Shown here piece after piece: positions 40,601 through 46,130 of a stretch of 64,000 bases of DNA (position 1 is the first letter of the stretch; each line of letters opens with the position of its first letter). The notes below the pieces were generated by a model. That model saw only the letters and a list, made by a program, of their open reading frames with translations. It was not told the origin of the DNA and searched no databases. The stretch is from Dastarcus helophoroides. Its lineage: Eukaryota > Arthropoda > Insecta > Coleoptera > Bothrideridae. The stretch is taken from positions 13,314,857-13,378,856 of the forward strand of contig CM053331.1 of NCBI GenBank assembly GCA_028583605.1. Reading direction: 5' to 3'. A program made the position numbers and the translations under genes.

Positions 40601-43600
40601 AAATAGAAGTAAAAATATTCAATAAAATCGAAATTTCTAAAAGTAAAATTTTTCAAAAATTAAAATTTCGAAAGTTGAAATTGAAGATCAGATTTTTTAA
40701 AATAATCAAAATTTTAAGAAAGTCATATTTAAAAAAGTGGAAATTTTGAAGAACTGAAACTGACATTTGAAATTTTCAATAGAAAATTTTCAAAAAAATC
40801 GAAATATTTGTCAGTTAAAAAAAATGGAATTTCAAAAGGATCGAATCAAAAGTCAAAATATTCAAAAAGGCACAATTTCGAAATTTGGAGAAAAGAGTCG
40901 ATATTTCGAAAGAATCGAAAAATTGTAAATAAATAGGAATCTTCCAAGAAGGTGACAATTTTTAAAAAAAGTAGAAATTTTGAAAAAGGATTGAATCTTT
41001 AAAGAAATGAAAATATTTAAAAAAGTCGCGATTTTCAGAAAAGTCAAACCTTGGGATAAAAATCAATATTTTCAAAAAAAGCAGGATTTTGCAAAAAAGG
41101 TAAAGTCTTTCAAATAAAGTGTAAATCAAAAAAAAAAGATCGACATTTTTTAAAAAGTAAACGTTTTGAAAAATCGCAATTTCTAAGTCAAAATTTTGAA
41201 AAAAATTAAAATGTTCAAAAAGGCAAAATTTTCAAAAAAATCAAAACTTAAAAGGCCACAAATTGAGATTTTCAAAGAAGCAGAATTTTTCAAAGAAATA
41301 CGAAGTGGTAAAAGTAAAAATTTCGAGATAAAGTCGAAATATTGAAAAACTCAAAATTTTCAAAATAAGCCCTATTATGGAGTGAACATATTCAACAAAT
41401 TTAAAATTTAAAAAGTATTTAAATTTTGAAAAATAAACTGGAACTTACCAAAGATTCTTTTTTTTCTTAAGCTGAAATTTTAAAAAAGTCGCAAGTTCAT
41501 AATTTTCAACAACAAAAAGGCACAATATTAAAAAAAAAGTCGAAATTTCCAGGAAAGGTCGAAATTCTGAGAAAAAAATTCAGATAAAAAAATGGAAATT
41601 TTTCAACAGGTCAAAATAGTCGATTAAAAAATCATACATTTTTAAAAAGAGTTGAATTTGTTGATTTGAAGAAAGGAGTGGGACCTTTTCTCAAATCATC
41701 AAGGCAAGAATTAACAATTGCATACAAACATGTATTTGATTTTGGTCGAATTTCAACCACAAGCGATGCTAGTAATACATAATACATAAATAAAAATCTG
41801 AACACTTCAGGAATAATTTCAAAACTAAAATACAAATAACAAAACATTGCTTATAAAGTTTCGGGAAAAAGTCTACAGCATGGCCTATAAGTAATGGTAC
41901 ACAGAGCAATGATGGACTTTTCTAATAAAAATAATACGATTTAGCTGCATTTACCTTGTACCAAAAGTTGATATTAACAGAGTTACAGGGTGTCAAAGTT
42001 GAAAAAAAAAAAATTCGATTTTTTGATATAACTATGGAATTAATTGTAATATAGGCACAAAATTTAGCACAAGGGGCAAACTCTAAATTGCTAACATATT
42101 ACCAACAGCTGATAGGGGCGCTATCTGCGCTATCCTGCGTAATTCTAAATCATCATAACTTTTTTGTGCCCCCACGTATATTAATTTTAAATGGGTTATT
42201 TTATTTCCCCATATTTTAAAAAAGGTGTACTTTCTGAAAGTTGGTACGAGCAACCGTTTCTAAGATATTTGCCTTTAAAGCTTGACATGCCTTGGTTTTA
42301 AATTTCTAAGATATTAAATTTTCGAAGTAGACTTAAAAAAAGTAATCATAAGACATCTTTGAAACTAATTTATGTCAAATATTACTTTGCTGATAATATT
42401 ATTACCTAAATTTTGAAAATCTCAATAAAGAAAATCCAAAAAATTAAGACGTAATTAACTTTCTAACATAGATATGTGAGATATGAACTCTGAGCCGGCA
42501 CAAAAAAATTTTAATAGTCTGGGTGATCAAAGCAGCTATTTGGAGATGAATTTCAATAAATTAATTATTTACAACCCTTTTACATGAAAAAAGGCTTTTC
42601 CCACATACTTATTTCTGAAAATAAATTTTGCTTTGGTATTTTAAATTTGCTTTAGAAATTTAAAAAAAATATGTGTAATAATAATGTCAATAGAGCAATA
42701 TTTAATATAAACTATTTTAGAGTCAGTTTTATTACTTTCATTTTGAAACCTACTGCAAGATATTCACATTTACATAACTTAAAATAAAGGTACAGCAAAC
42801 TTTGAAGGCAAATATCTTGAAAACGGTTGCTTATATCAACATTTAGAAAGTATACCTTTTTCACGTAAAAAATATAGGTTAATAAAAATATCTATTTAAA
42901 ATAAGTGTACATAAAGGCACAACAAAGTTATGATGTTTTAGAATACTGCAAGATAGCGCAGGTGGCGCCTCCTATGAGTTACTCGCATTCTGTTAGCAAA
43001 TTAGAATTTCTTGACCAAAGAAACCCGTACGCCAAATTTCTTGTCTGTAGTAAAATGTGTTCATCAGTTATGCGAAAAAATCACAATTTTTTTTCAACTT
43101 TGAGACCCTCTGTCTCTGTTAATATCAACCTTTGGTGTAAGGTAAATGTGGCTAACTCACGTTATTTTTATACGAAAAATCTACTGTTGCTCTATGTACC
43201 ATTACTTATGGTCCATTCTGTACATGTTGCTATTAAAATCAAAATTTTAAATAAACATGTAAAAAGATTGATAGAATTAAATTAAAAAGTATTTCTTGAT
43301 TTGTTTTTGAAAAAACTTATATTTAAGTTTTCGCTTTTTGTTATGTTTGTAATTTTAGGAATAAAATTGTTTAAAAAAAATCTAAATTAAAAAACTATTG
43401 CCGAAACTTTGAGAAAAAGTCGAAATTTCAAATTCAAAGTCAGAATTTGAGAAACAAGTCAGATTTGAAAATACCCCAAAGAGGTCATAATTTCAGCACA
43501 GACTTCGATATTTTGTGTTTAAGATATTAGATAAATCAAATATTTTAATAGAAATTTTGAAATAATTGCTACATGTGTGTTGACACTTCTGCTTTAAGCT

Positions 43601-44304
43601 TACACTTAATTTGGTCATACAACTTATAATCGAAGGTTGTTTTGTTTGTTTTAAATAAAAAAACTTATGGGGCGGCATTTCGAAGAGTTGCATCATACTG
43701 AAATTTACCGCAGGGCCCTGTGAAAAACTATATCTTAGTATTTCTCCATTCTCCAGTCGAGCTGTCATTTTCAAGGGTATCTACTCGTTTAGGCAGTTAG
43801 TAAGAATAATACTTGTATAAATTGAGACTGTATCTGCATCGATCATATTTGATCAAATCAGTAATCGTAATTTATAATTATTGTTAGTATCGTTTAAATC
43901 AATATTGTACCAATTATATTTCATGAAATAATTGGCCCGTAATATATGTATATTTTTTATATGTAGATAAAGAAATGTATTAAGTCACAATTTAAGTTCT
44001 TAAGGACTCAATATCTTCAAAATTTTTTATGAGAAACTTAATTATTGTATAGAATACTGTAGCGCCCAGAGAAACATTTTACAAAATTACTTATTTAACA
44101 TTTGAATTACTAATACTATGCATGCACTAACACGTTTCTTTGTAGACTTCAAAGGAATTCGCTATAAGCTAAATTATTGAATATAATTGTCCATGCCATA
44201 AACGGTTTTAAAAGTTTTATTTCTTCATTTTTAGGATGTCCGTTATTTGGTCCATTCCTAGGTATACAATTCAACTTCCAAAATTCGTCCTCGGTCTAGG
44301 ATAA
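7583..44304 (+). CDS. acid sphingomyelinase (sphingomyelin phosphodiesterase), 15 coding exons
   Basis: This enzyme hydrolyses sphingomyelin to ceramide and phosphocholine, in lysosomes or after secretion. Joining 7583-7649, 8127-8263, 21447-21591, 23187-23357, 24886-25013, 25073-25221, 25280-25358, 25414-25586, 32038-32232, 32287-32387, 33535-33687, 33742-33851, 35104-35288, 38338-38523 and 44235-44304 gives 2049 nt in frame, 682 residues. A hydrophobic signal peptide covers residues 1-22. A saposin B domain (about 108-188) has Cys111, 114, 142, 153, 179 and 187. The metallophosphoesterase domain (about 220-490) shows DTH (Asp229, His231), GD (Asp302), GNHE (Asn342, His343), GHIPPGH (His450) and GHTH (His484, His486), all the metal-binding motifs of the family. 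Every intron is GT-AG. The size is slightly above the usual ~630. Function is secure; the last exon is less certain. Confidence 0.95.
8127..8263 (+). CDS. sphingomyelinase coding exon 2
   Basis: Bounded by ttttag and act|gtaagta; enters in phase 1 and leaves in phase 0. It encodes an acidic linker ([18 protein letters not shown]), then [12 protein letters not shown]. This part lies between signal peptide and saposin domain and is poorly conserved in the family, so it rests on splice sites and frame. Confidence 0.8.
8264..9535 (+). other. start of intron 2, no gene seen
   Basis: Mostly unique AT-rich intron DNA. A GC-richer patch at about 8830-9110 includes an 83-codon - strand ORF (8829-9080), but it has no recognisable motif and I do not call it a gene. 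This patch may be the remnant of an unidentified insertion. Confidence 0.4.
9540..10600. repeat. degenerate A/T-rich tract in intron 2
   Basis: The tract starts T-rich on the + strand (9540-9700), turns A-rich (9700-9990), then mixes both. The unit theme aaatttcgacttttt is the same as elsewhere. No gene. Confidence 0.55.
10615..10729. mobile_element. 115-bp terminal-inverted-repeat element with GC-rich core
   Basis: Ends are tgatacaagtgttaaaagtga and, inverted, tgatacacttgttaaaagtga, with two mismatches in 21. The core is gcggaacgagcgtagcgagt then ggagcgacccc, starkly unlike the surroundings. The first ~90 bp recur at 53343-53432. A further copy of the aaatgtcacttttaa end lies at about 11940, so the segment may be one end of a larger decayed element reaching 11963. 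Confidence 0.65.
10740..11963. mobile_element. decayed element body between related ends
   Basis: AT-rich sequence ending in gaactaaaaatgtcactttt, which mirrors the end at 10615-10640. The interior contains broken reading frames but nothing identifiable, plus a 20-bp scrap of a Penelope-like end (ggaccagtccgttcaacc, about 11556) and a small hAT-like element at 11636-11832. Confidence 0.4.
11636..11832 (-). mobile_element. 197-bp non-autonomous hAT-like element
   Basis: Terminal inverted repeats are cagtgtttcctaaac and, inverted, cagtgtttcccaaac. Flanks are ctatatat (11628-11635) and ctatattt (11833-11840), an 8-bp target duplication with one difference, the length typical of hAT insertions. 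A related, longer and interrupted copy lies at 60945-61660 in the opposite orientation, sharing gtgagtatgaagacaattct. It has no coding capacity. Confidence 0.8.
11980..13700. repeat. degenerate A/T-rich tract in intron 2
   Basis: Alternating T-rich and A-rich blocks of aaatttcgactt-type words, split by a Penelope-like inverted pair at 12437-12765. No ORF of interest. Confidence 0.55.
12437..12765. mobile_element. Penelope-like terminal fragments, inverted arrangement (copy B)
   Basis: The block holds three copies of the hammerhead-like segment. Two in a row are on the - strand (about 12530-12575 and 12614-12660), and one is on the + strand (core ctgaaga at 12663). The left side ends in the ggtggaacagactggtc terminus. 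The right side runs into gtgtcaggggacaattt. Partial copies joined head to head fit the complex ends known for Penelope-like elements. Confidence 0.7.
13701..14239 (+). other. unique intron sequence, no gene seen
   Basis: It includes a less AT-rich segment (about 13800-14030) with cccctccgaaaccccttcc. No ORF, splice pattern or RNA structure can be supported. Confidence 0.3.
14240..14665 (-). pseudogene. Tc1/mariner-type transposase fragment with duplicated segment
   Basis: On the - strand two related stretches are visible: [16 protein letters not shown] (about 14570-14640) and [16 protein letters not shown] (about 14420-14490). Both resemble the segment around the second catalytic Asp of DDE transposases. 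SDLTPCEF, a stop and LRHYGQLK follow, resembling the third-Asp region SPDLTPxDFxLWGxLK. The frame has stops, and the spacing between motifs is shorter than in an intact enzyme. It is a dead fragment with an internal 150-bp tandem duplication. Confidence 0.6.
14666..16204 (+). other. intron sequence, no gene seen
   Basis: Mixed unique AT-rich DNA. At about 14810-14900 agttttggcatttaccg and repeated gccattttt words loosely mirror sequence at about 16760-16830, so an old 2-kb element is possible, but the ends are not clear. The 66-codon - strand ORF at 15591-15791 has no recognisable feature. Confidence 0.3.
16205..16395 (-). pseudogene. mariner transposase C-terminal fragment
   Basis: The - strand reads [10 protein letters not shown], a stop, [39 protein letters not shown] and a stop. 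This is the typical C-terminus of a mauritiana/Mos1-type mariner transposase (…GIHKLPxRWxKCxxxDGxYF). Upstream catalytic parts are missing. The + strand ORF at 16211-16453 is its shadow. Confidence 0.75.
16400..17990 (+). other. unique intron sequence, no gene seen
   Basis: AT-rich, with short ORFs only (for example 17051-17278 on +) and none with a recognisable domain. No clear terminal repeats. Confidence 0.3.
18000..19000. repeat. A/T-rich repeat, two ~490-bp tandem units
   Basis: Landmarks recur at an offset of about 492 bp: aattgtcttcctttgcttgg (18325) and aattgtctttccttttgttt (18817), each followed by ggttggac or ttggac. Flanking words such as tataatttccat and ggaaacaaaactatg also repeat. 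Part of a third unit follows. This shows that the simple-looking tract has long repeat units. Confidence 0.7.
19236..21250 (-). pseudogene. decayed mariner transposase, interrupted by a hAT-like element
   Basis: Reading the - strand, [18 protein letters not shown] (21205-21140) is followed, after the insertion, by [20 protein letters not shown] and [12 protein letters not shown], the mariner helix-turn-helix region. Then come [20 protein letters not shown] (down to about 19800) and, in other frames, [14 protein letters not shown] (first Asp), [11 protein letters not shown] (second Asp) and [16 protein letters not shown]. In this last motif the third catalytic Asp is Asn. Frame breaks and this change make it inactive. 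The 191-codon ORF at 19736-20311 mixes transposase with the inserted element. Confidence 0.8.
20151..21131. mobile_element. 981-bp hAT-like element with perfect 8-bp target duplication
   Basis: It starts cagtggcgtgcatacaatg and ends, inverted, cagtggcgtgcagtgcc. The flanking octamers are identical: cggtgggc at 20143-20150 and at 21132-21139. The duplicated target is mariner coding sequence, so this insertion is younger than the mariner. No transposase ORF is seen inside, so it is non-autonomous. Confidence 0.85.
21447..21591 (+). CDS. sphingomyelinase coding exon 3 (start of saposin B domain)
   Basis: Follows a 13.2-kb intron. Acceptor tttttttttag, donor gcgg|gtaagt, phase 0 to 1. It encodes residues 69-117, including the first two saposin cysteines in the CTAC motif (Cys111, Cys114). 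A decayed mariner and a hAT-like element sit close upstream. Confidence 0.9.
22044..22142. repeat. 99-bp palindromic MITE-like element
   Basis: Ends are cccaagcaacactga and, inverted, cccaagcaacattga. The inner part is also palindromic (aaacgttttttaaa against aataaacgttta). The size and near-complete dyad suggest a miniature inverted-repeat element. The superfamily is not determined. Confidence 0.7.
22164..22300. repeat. foldback element with GC-rich centre
   Basis: The left arm ggtaccaagggtgttataag with aataacgc pairs with the right arm gcgttattattctgtaacac then ccgtagtgcc. The centre is cccgggggcctttggcccg. Imperfect dyad of about 135 bp, directly after the 99-bp palindrome. No coding content. 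Confidence 0.65.
23187..23357 (+). CDS. sphingomyelinase coding exon 4 (saposin B core)
   Basis: Acceptor attgcag, donor atag|gtaagg, phase 1 to 1. It carries Cys142 and Cys153 within amphipathic helices ([18 protein letters not shown]). An alternative acceptor at 23175 (ttacag) is rejected because reading from it breaks the frame. Confidence 0.92.
23704..24812. mobile_element. possible hAT-like element enclosing an A/T tract
   Basis: The left end cagtggcgggcgataac and the right end, inverted, cagtggcaggttat share a CAGTGGC start. The inner right side also has agtggttctcaaac in inverted orientation, another hAT-like end. No target duplication matches, so these may be ends of different insertions. 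The interior is mainly degenerate A/T repeat plus Penelope copy C. Confidence 0.35.
24244..24465. mobile_element. Penelope-like terminal fragments, inverted pair (copy C)
   Basis: The left half (- strand) begins gacggaccggagtga and runs through ccctgaaacaaag and gttgctctaacgcgtttcga. The right half (+ strand) has ctttgaagataatagcttgg, then caacgcgttggagc, then ttcacgggacaaga. The two halves meet at a truncated hammerhead-like centre. Both are degenerate. Confidence 0.65.
24886..25013 (+). CDS. sphingomyelinase coding exon 5 (end of saposin domain)
   Basis: Acceptor tttttag, donor gag|gtgaga, phase 1 to 0. It carries Cys179 and Cys187 ([12 protein letters not shown]), completing six saposin cysteines, then the proline-rich linker to the catalytic domain. 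Confidence 0.93.
25073..25221 (+). CDS. sphingomyelinase coding exon 6 (first metal motif)
   Basis: A 59-bp intron precedes it. Acceptor ttttttgcag, donor aa|gtaagc, phase 0 to 2. It encodes [15 protein letters not shown] with Asp229 and His231, the D-x-H metal ligands of calcineurin-type phosphoesterases, then the Cys-rich CAEPLCC loop. Confidence 0.97.
25280..25358 (+). CDS. sphingomyelinase coding exon 7
   Basis: Flanked by introns of 58 and 55 bp; phase 2 to 0. It encodes [11 protein letters not shown] followed by a helix ending in ETHP. The WGDYRKCD segment is typical of the family. Confidence 0.95.
25414..25586 (+). CDS. sphingomyelinase coding exon 8 (GD and GNHE motifs)
   Basis: Acceptor gttttag, donor aacag|gtatct, phase 0 to 2. 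It encodes [13 protein letters not shown] (Asp302 bridges the two metals) and [13 protein letters not shown] (Asn342 ligand, His343 catalytic). Both motifs are very close to animal acid sphingomyelinases. Confidence 0.97.
25587..25980 (+). other. start of intron 8 with hAT-like end and a hairpin
   Basis: At 25641 cagtggatcccaaccttttt resembles a hAT-type end (CAGTGGTTCCCAACCTTTTT) but no partner is found. An inverted repeat follows at 25890-25963. No exon is seen. Confidence 0.4.
25890..25963. repeat. inverted repeat / hairpin
   Basis: aattccattcctgctgattg (then gcatttta) pairs with aaaatgccaatcaacaggca (then tggaattt), leaving a loop of about 18 bases. It looks like a miniature foldback insertion. 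Confidence 0.6.
25980..27180. repeat. degenerate A/T-rich tract in intron 8
   Basis: Mixed-orientation aaattttgac/gtcaaaattt words with no coding content. The mariner at 27186 is inserted at its right-hand end and a similar tract resumes on the far side, so the mariner landed inside the tract. Confidence 0.55.
27186..28392 (-). mobile_element. mariner element, 1.2 kb
   Basis: TA dinucleotides flank it (27184-27185 and 28393-28394). The two ends are cgagggtcgtccgataagta and, inverted, cgagggcgggcctcaccgcc, so only the outermost bases match well. Its transposase gene is on the - strand and broken (see 27207-28233). The length is close to the usual 1.3 kb. It is less decayed than the other mariner fragments here, so a more recent arrival. 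Confidence 0.85.
27207..28233 (-). pseudogene. mariner transposase, broken by a frameshift and a stop
   Basis: The ORF starts [20 protein letters not shown] (helix-turn-helix), then [19 protein letters not shown] (first Asp, residue 158) and FHHDNAPAH (second Asp, residue 252). The repeated tetramer gtgagtga at 27459-27466 shifts the frame. In the other frame [12 protein letters not shown] and PPYSPDLTP follow, then TGA at 27375-27373 where mariners have Cys or Ser, then [17 protein letters not shown]. The Asp after the stop sits 34 residues past the second Asp, the DD34D pattern. Two lesions make it a recent pseudogene. A SETMAR-type host fusion is excluded, as there is no SET domain. Confidence 0.9.
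28400..29990. repeat. degenerate A/T-rich tract in intron 8
   Basis: T-rich on the + strand for most of its length. At about 29083 attggcgtagctaggaaac is a scrap of another dispersed repeat. ORFs at 28361-28570 and 29092-29497 are translations of this sequence and not genes. Confidence 0.55.
30118..31178. mobile_element. 1.06-kb element with ~35-bp terminal inverted repeats
   Basis: The left end reads gatctgaatcggtgagatta then agaacagtacaagtcc. The right end, inverted, reads cagatgaatcggtaaaatta then agaacagtacaagtcc. The motif aagaacagtacaa also forms an internal palindrome at 30963-31016. The 127-codon - strand ORF (30080-30463) runs out of the element and has no recognisable domain. No transposase found; family unknown. 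Confidence 0.7.
31435..31790 (-). pseudogene. mariner transposase C-terminal fragment
   Basis: The - strand shows [13 protein letters not shown] and, in the next frame, [18 protein letters not shown], the region around the third catalytic Asp. [20 protein letters not shown], typical of the mariner C-terminus, follows. Several stops and frame changes. The + strand ORF at 31467-31712 is its shadow. Confidence 0.7.
31872..31919. repeat. near-perfect 20-bp hairpin close to exon 9
   Basis: catcgtcggtggttatacca pairs with tggtataaccgccgacgatg with a single mismatch (a G·U in one transcript sense) around an 8-base loop. It lies 118 bp before exon 9. It could be a tiny inverted-repeat insertion; an RNA role is unproven. 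Confidence 0.7.
32038..32232 (+). CDS. sphingomyelinase coding exon 9
   Basis: Follows a 6.45-kb intron full of mobile elements. Acceptor ttttcag, donor tg|gtaagc, phase 2 to 2. It encodes SFPPPYVDN through [10 protein letters not shown], matching the conserved central part of the catalytic domain. Confidence 0.95.
32287..32387 (+). CDS. sphingomyelinase coding exon 10
   Basis: Follows a 54-bp intron; phase 2 to 1. It encodes [20 protein letters not shown] and EKVHIIG. NST is a possible N-glycosylation site. The final Gly codon is split and leads into the GHIPPGH motif of exon 11. Confidence 0.95.
32388..33534 (+). other. intron 10, no further exon seen
   Basis: Unique AT-rich DNA. A small ORF at 33354 ([20 protein letters not shown]…, about 40 codons) has a good start context but no recognisable similarity and no splice continuation. 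I do not call it a gene. Confidence 0.4.
33535..33687 (+). CDS. sphingomyelinase coding exon 11 (GHIPPGH and GHTH)
   Basis: Acceptor ttcttag, donor cag|gtaaac, phase 1 to 1. It carries GHIPPGH (His450) and [15 protein letters not shown] (His484, His486), the last metal ligands. With exons 6 and 8 this gives a complete active site, so the gene is probably functional. Confidence 0.97.
33742..33851 (+). CDS. sphingomyelinase coding exon 12
   Basis: Follows a 54-bp intron (acceptor atctgcag); donor aga|gtaagt, phase 1 to 0. It encodes [20 protein letters not shown], the conserved segment after the metal site. Confidence 0.95.
33852..35103 (+). other. intron 12, no further exon seen
   Basis: Unique AT-rich DNA. 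The ORF at 34281-34481 contains a balanced-composition stretch ([18 protein letters not shown]) but shows no known motif. Confidence 0.35.
35104..35288 (+). CDS. sphingomyelinase coding exon 13
   Basis: Acceptor catttag, donor tataa|gtaagt, phase 0 to 2. It encodes [15 protein letters not shown] and [17 protein letters not shown] is strongly conserved in the family. Confidence 0.94.
35540..35960. repeat. degenerate A/T-rich tract in intron 13
   Basis: A-rich words (gaaatttcggaaaaa, aattttgaaaatagttg) on the + strand. The tract resumes after the foldback element at 36290-36400. Confidence 0.5.
35975..36276. mobile_element. 302-bp foldback element with hammerhead-like core
   Basis: The left arm atttgtatgcagatttattg, then gctttttcttcgccg, is matched by the right arm cggcgaagaaaaagcc then aataaaactgcatacaaat with one mismatch in 35. 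Just inside the left arm is a hammerhead-like motif (36007-36040). The layout resembles the terminal repeats of Penelope-like or similar retroelements, but no coding part is present. Confidence 0.65.
36007..36040 (+). ncRNA. hammerhead-ribozyme-like motif in foldback element
   Basis: ccgacga, one spare base, then the stem gggcag/ctgccc around a 9-base loop, then gaaac. This follows the CUGANGA – stem II – GAAA layout but has C instead of U at the second core position, which would be expected to harm cleavage. The catalytic role is inference. Confidence 0.35.
36407..36497 (-). mobile_element. Penelope-like terminal fragment (copy D)
   Basis: On the - strand it contains tatctctctgaagatgatag, cttgggtatcgaaacgcgtt and agagcaacctttgttgtg. 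The hammerhead-like core lies at 36452-36492; stem II has one mismatch. It abuts the RNase H remnant at 36498, so one of the two inserted next to or into the other. Confidence 0.7.
36498..36965 (+). pseudogene. non-LTR retrotransposon 3' end (RNase H-like tail)
   Basis: The ORF at 36507-36818 contains [35 protein letters not shown] and [20 protein letters not shown]. These match the end of RNase H-containing non-LTR elements (TGHCxLNxHLxxxG…C…E…EHxxC). After a frame break, [16 protein letters not shown] and a stop follow, then 3' UTR-like sequence. The RT is absent. The clade (I/R1/LOA-like) is not decided. Confidence 0.75.
36970..37990. repeat. degenerate A/T-rich tract in intron 13
   Basis: A-rich on the + strand: aaaagtcgaaattttcagaa-type words at irregular spacing. 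No gene. Confidence 0.6.
38338..38523 (+). CDS. sphingomyelinase coding exon 14 (Cys-rich C-terminal part)
   Basis: Acceptor atatttcag, phase 2 to 2. It encodes [18 protein letters not shown] with Cys610, 614, 620 and 634, equivalent to the C-terminal disulphide region. The donor tc|gtaagt contains an in-frame TAA (38525-38527): if not spliced, the protein ends at residue 660. Confidence 0.92.
38528..39835 (+). other. start of intron 14, no gene seen
   Basis: If exon 14 is not spliced, the first part would be 3' UTR. The sequence is unique and AT-rich. At about 39545-39810, gtgagtccaaaacgtatgaa and ttggacactctgtataaaa look like the ends of an unidentified 270-bp element. Confidence 0.35.
39840..41650. 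repeat. degenerate A/T-rich tract in intron 14
   Basis: About 1.8 kb, strongly A-rich on the + strand, of aaaaatcgaaattttcaaaa and tgaaaaaagtcaaaa words. It is the purest example of the tract class in this window. Short - strand ORFs are compositional. Confidence 0.65.
41873..43224. mobile_element. 1.35-kb non-autonomous element with ~400-bp terminal inverted repeats
   Basis: The left end tacagcatggcctataagta and the right end, inverted, tgtacagaatggaccataag both lead into taatggtacanagagcaa and stay alignable for several hundred bases (shared ggcgc, gcaaccgttt and tatttgcctt landmarks). A half copy lies at 51023-51499. The 126-codon ORF at 42905-43285 is the translated arm and not a transposase. 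Superfamily unknown. Confidence 0.8.
43230..44234 (+). other. end of intron 14, no gene seen
   Basis: A short A-rich tract at 43330-43490, then unique AT-rich DNA to the pyrimidine-rich acceptor of exon 15. The - strand ORF at 43493-43774 has no recognisable domain. Confidence 0.35.
44235..44304 (+). CDS. sphingomyelinase terminal exon 15 (probable)
   Basis: Acceptor tcttcatttttag after a 5.7-kb intron. It continues the phase and adds [20 protein letters not shown] before TAA at 44302-44304. The short hydrophobic tail has no clear family counterpart, so support rests on splice quality and frame only. The alternative is termination inside the exon 14 donor. Confidence 0.55.
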
Positions 44305-44760
44305 CTGTAGTATACACGACACTGTAATTAATTTGCTAGCTTTAGTTATTTATTGTTTAGAAAATTTGCGTATTTAAGATATTTGCTAACGCAGCTACAT
44401 TGTATTGTTAGCGATTAAAAAAACTGTTTTCATAATAGTTTCGTTACAAGTGTATTTTATATGCTTTTAAAAGAATATGATAATTCCTTATACAAACTGT
44501 TAAGTTACTGAAATTTTTCTTCTTATCACCAACAATTAGAAGAAGTTGAAATTTAAATTTTGAATTATGTATAGTGTTTCGTACATTGATAGCTATATCA
44601 GTAATTGTATTAGTGGCTGTGTTTCAGAAATGAAAGACAATTTTTAGTTAATATTTAAGAGAGCTCAATGACCTACAATTATTTTTTTATGGTTGTTTAA
44701 TTTGATTGTACATACCTGTACCTAAAAATATATTTATGAACAAGTATTTTTTTTATTAAA
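44305..44760 (+). other. probable 3' UTR of the sphingomyelinase
   Basis: Unique AT-rich sequence from the exon 15 stop to a candidate poly(A) signal. Its end is inferred from that signal only. Confidence 0.45.
44755..44760 (+). terminator. candidate polyadenylation signal ATTAAA
   Basis: attaaa lies 450 bp past the stop and is followed by atgtaataacgg. ATTAAA is the commonest variant of AATAAA; I see no AATAAA in the 450 bp before it. Not supported by any transcript evidence. Confidence 0.35.
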
Positions 44761-44811
44761 TGTAATAACGGAATGCAGAAGAGTTTATTTATATTTATAT
44801 AAAAAACGAGG

Positions 44812-46130
44812 AAGGTGGCGGCTGGTGACTTTTCGACAGGGGGTGCGCCGATGCGAAAAATATTAATGGTTAGAGGTTAGGTGACTTCGGTGCTGTAGCA
44901 AGGTAGGAAAAAGAGGGACAGAATCAACCATTTTTTATTCAATGTGCCATTTTTGAAGTTGTATTAGAAAAATCTGGTAACTATGAGTTGGGTAGTATTC
45001 TATAAATCTTTGTTTACAAGACTGACTAACTTTCAGCCATTTAAAAGTAATTTTAGTACTACCAATTAGCGTTAAAAAAAAACCTAGAAATGGTTCAAAC
45101 TGCCCCATTAGCGGGGTACATTCAACCAAATGATGGGGTTGTTGAGATATAAATACATATTTTTTTATACAGTACAAACAAAAATGGTTTTTCTACTTAA
45201 ATAAATTCATTATGTATTTTGCAAGTGAAATAAAAAATTGGCGAAACATGTTTGAAGTAAGATTCAAAACAATACTCAAAGACAATAACGTTGATGTTAG
45301 TAAACATTGTAATATGTGCGGTTAACCTTAAATAAAAATGCAGAATTTGGACTTGAGAACTTTAAAACTATGTTACCTTGATCAGCTGGTGGTGATGTAT
45401 CACTGACCTATGGATATATGTAACTTGGTGTTTTTTGGTACAAAAATTTAATTTGACATTTGAATTAATTTTGTCTAATCCTTTTCCTACACAGTATTTT
45501 ATATGTTTTTAGCGGAAATGTTACCAGTTGGAAATCACATTCTATTATGGAGCAAAACATCCTTAATCGGATTTTTAAACCTACACTTATCAAACTTCAA
45601 AATCAATTTTTTTTCCATAATTTATAATCAGCGTAAATAATACAATATTCCGGTAAAAGAAAAAGTTACATCATGGGATAGAAACCACGCTAATATTATC
45701 AGAACACACTAAGCCAGTGGTTGAAATTGTCCCATCCAACGCTGGTCGAATCCCCATGTTGAATTTTTGAAAAAATATTTTTTCCCACTGACTATAATTT
45801 TACTCTGGGGTACTATAAATATTAACAATCTACCATTTAATATATATCGAATGCAGCCCCTTACAGATCAAATTTAGAATATTCGTCTGAAAAAATTGAA
45901 AATCAAAAAACTTATTTAAAATCTGATTTTTGCTCAACTTTGTTTAAACACTAAAAAACGAACATATAGAGTAATATAACTTCCCTGGTGAATGTTCTGA
46001 CGTATGAAAAGCTACATAGGAGCCTTACGAAGCTAAATTTAAATCAGGGTGCCCTTTAAAAGGGCTTGGTTGAATGTGCCCCAAGGTTGAATCTGCCCCC
46101 ACCCCCTTCCCCTATTAAATTTAGGAGAAA
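44812..46130. mobile_element. possible element(s) with inverted ends
   Basis: At 44815 ggcggctggtgacttttcga resembles hAT-like ends seen at 700 and 23704. Further in, ggggtacattcaaccaa (45113-45129) and the inverted ttggttgaatgtgcccc (46066-46082) differ by one base and enclose 970 bp. The ORF at 44935-45177 is not recognisable. Classification uncertain. Confidence 0.35.

Noticed and set aside
42905..43285. 126-codon ORF similar to the 100-codon - strand ORF at 50920-51222
   Set aside because: Both are the same terminal repeat arm of a non-autonomous element read in one frame. There is no domain, and the similarity follows from DNA identity.
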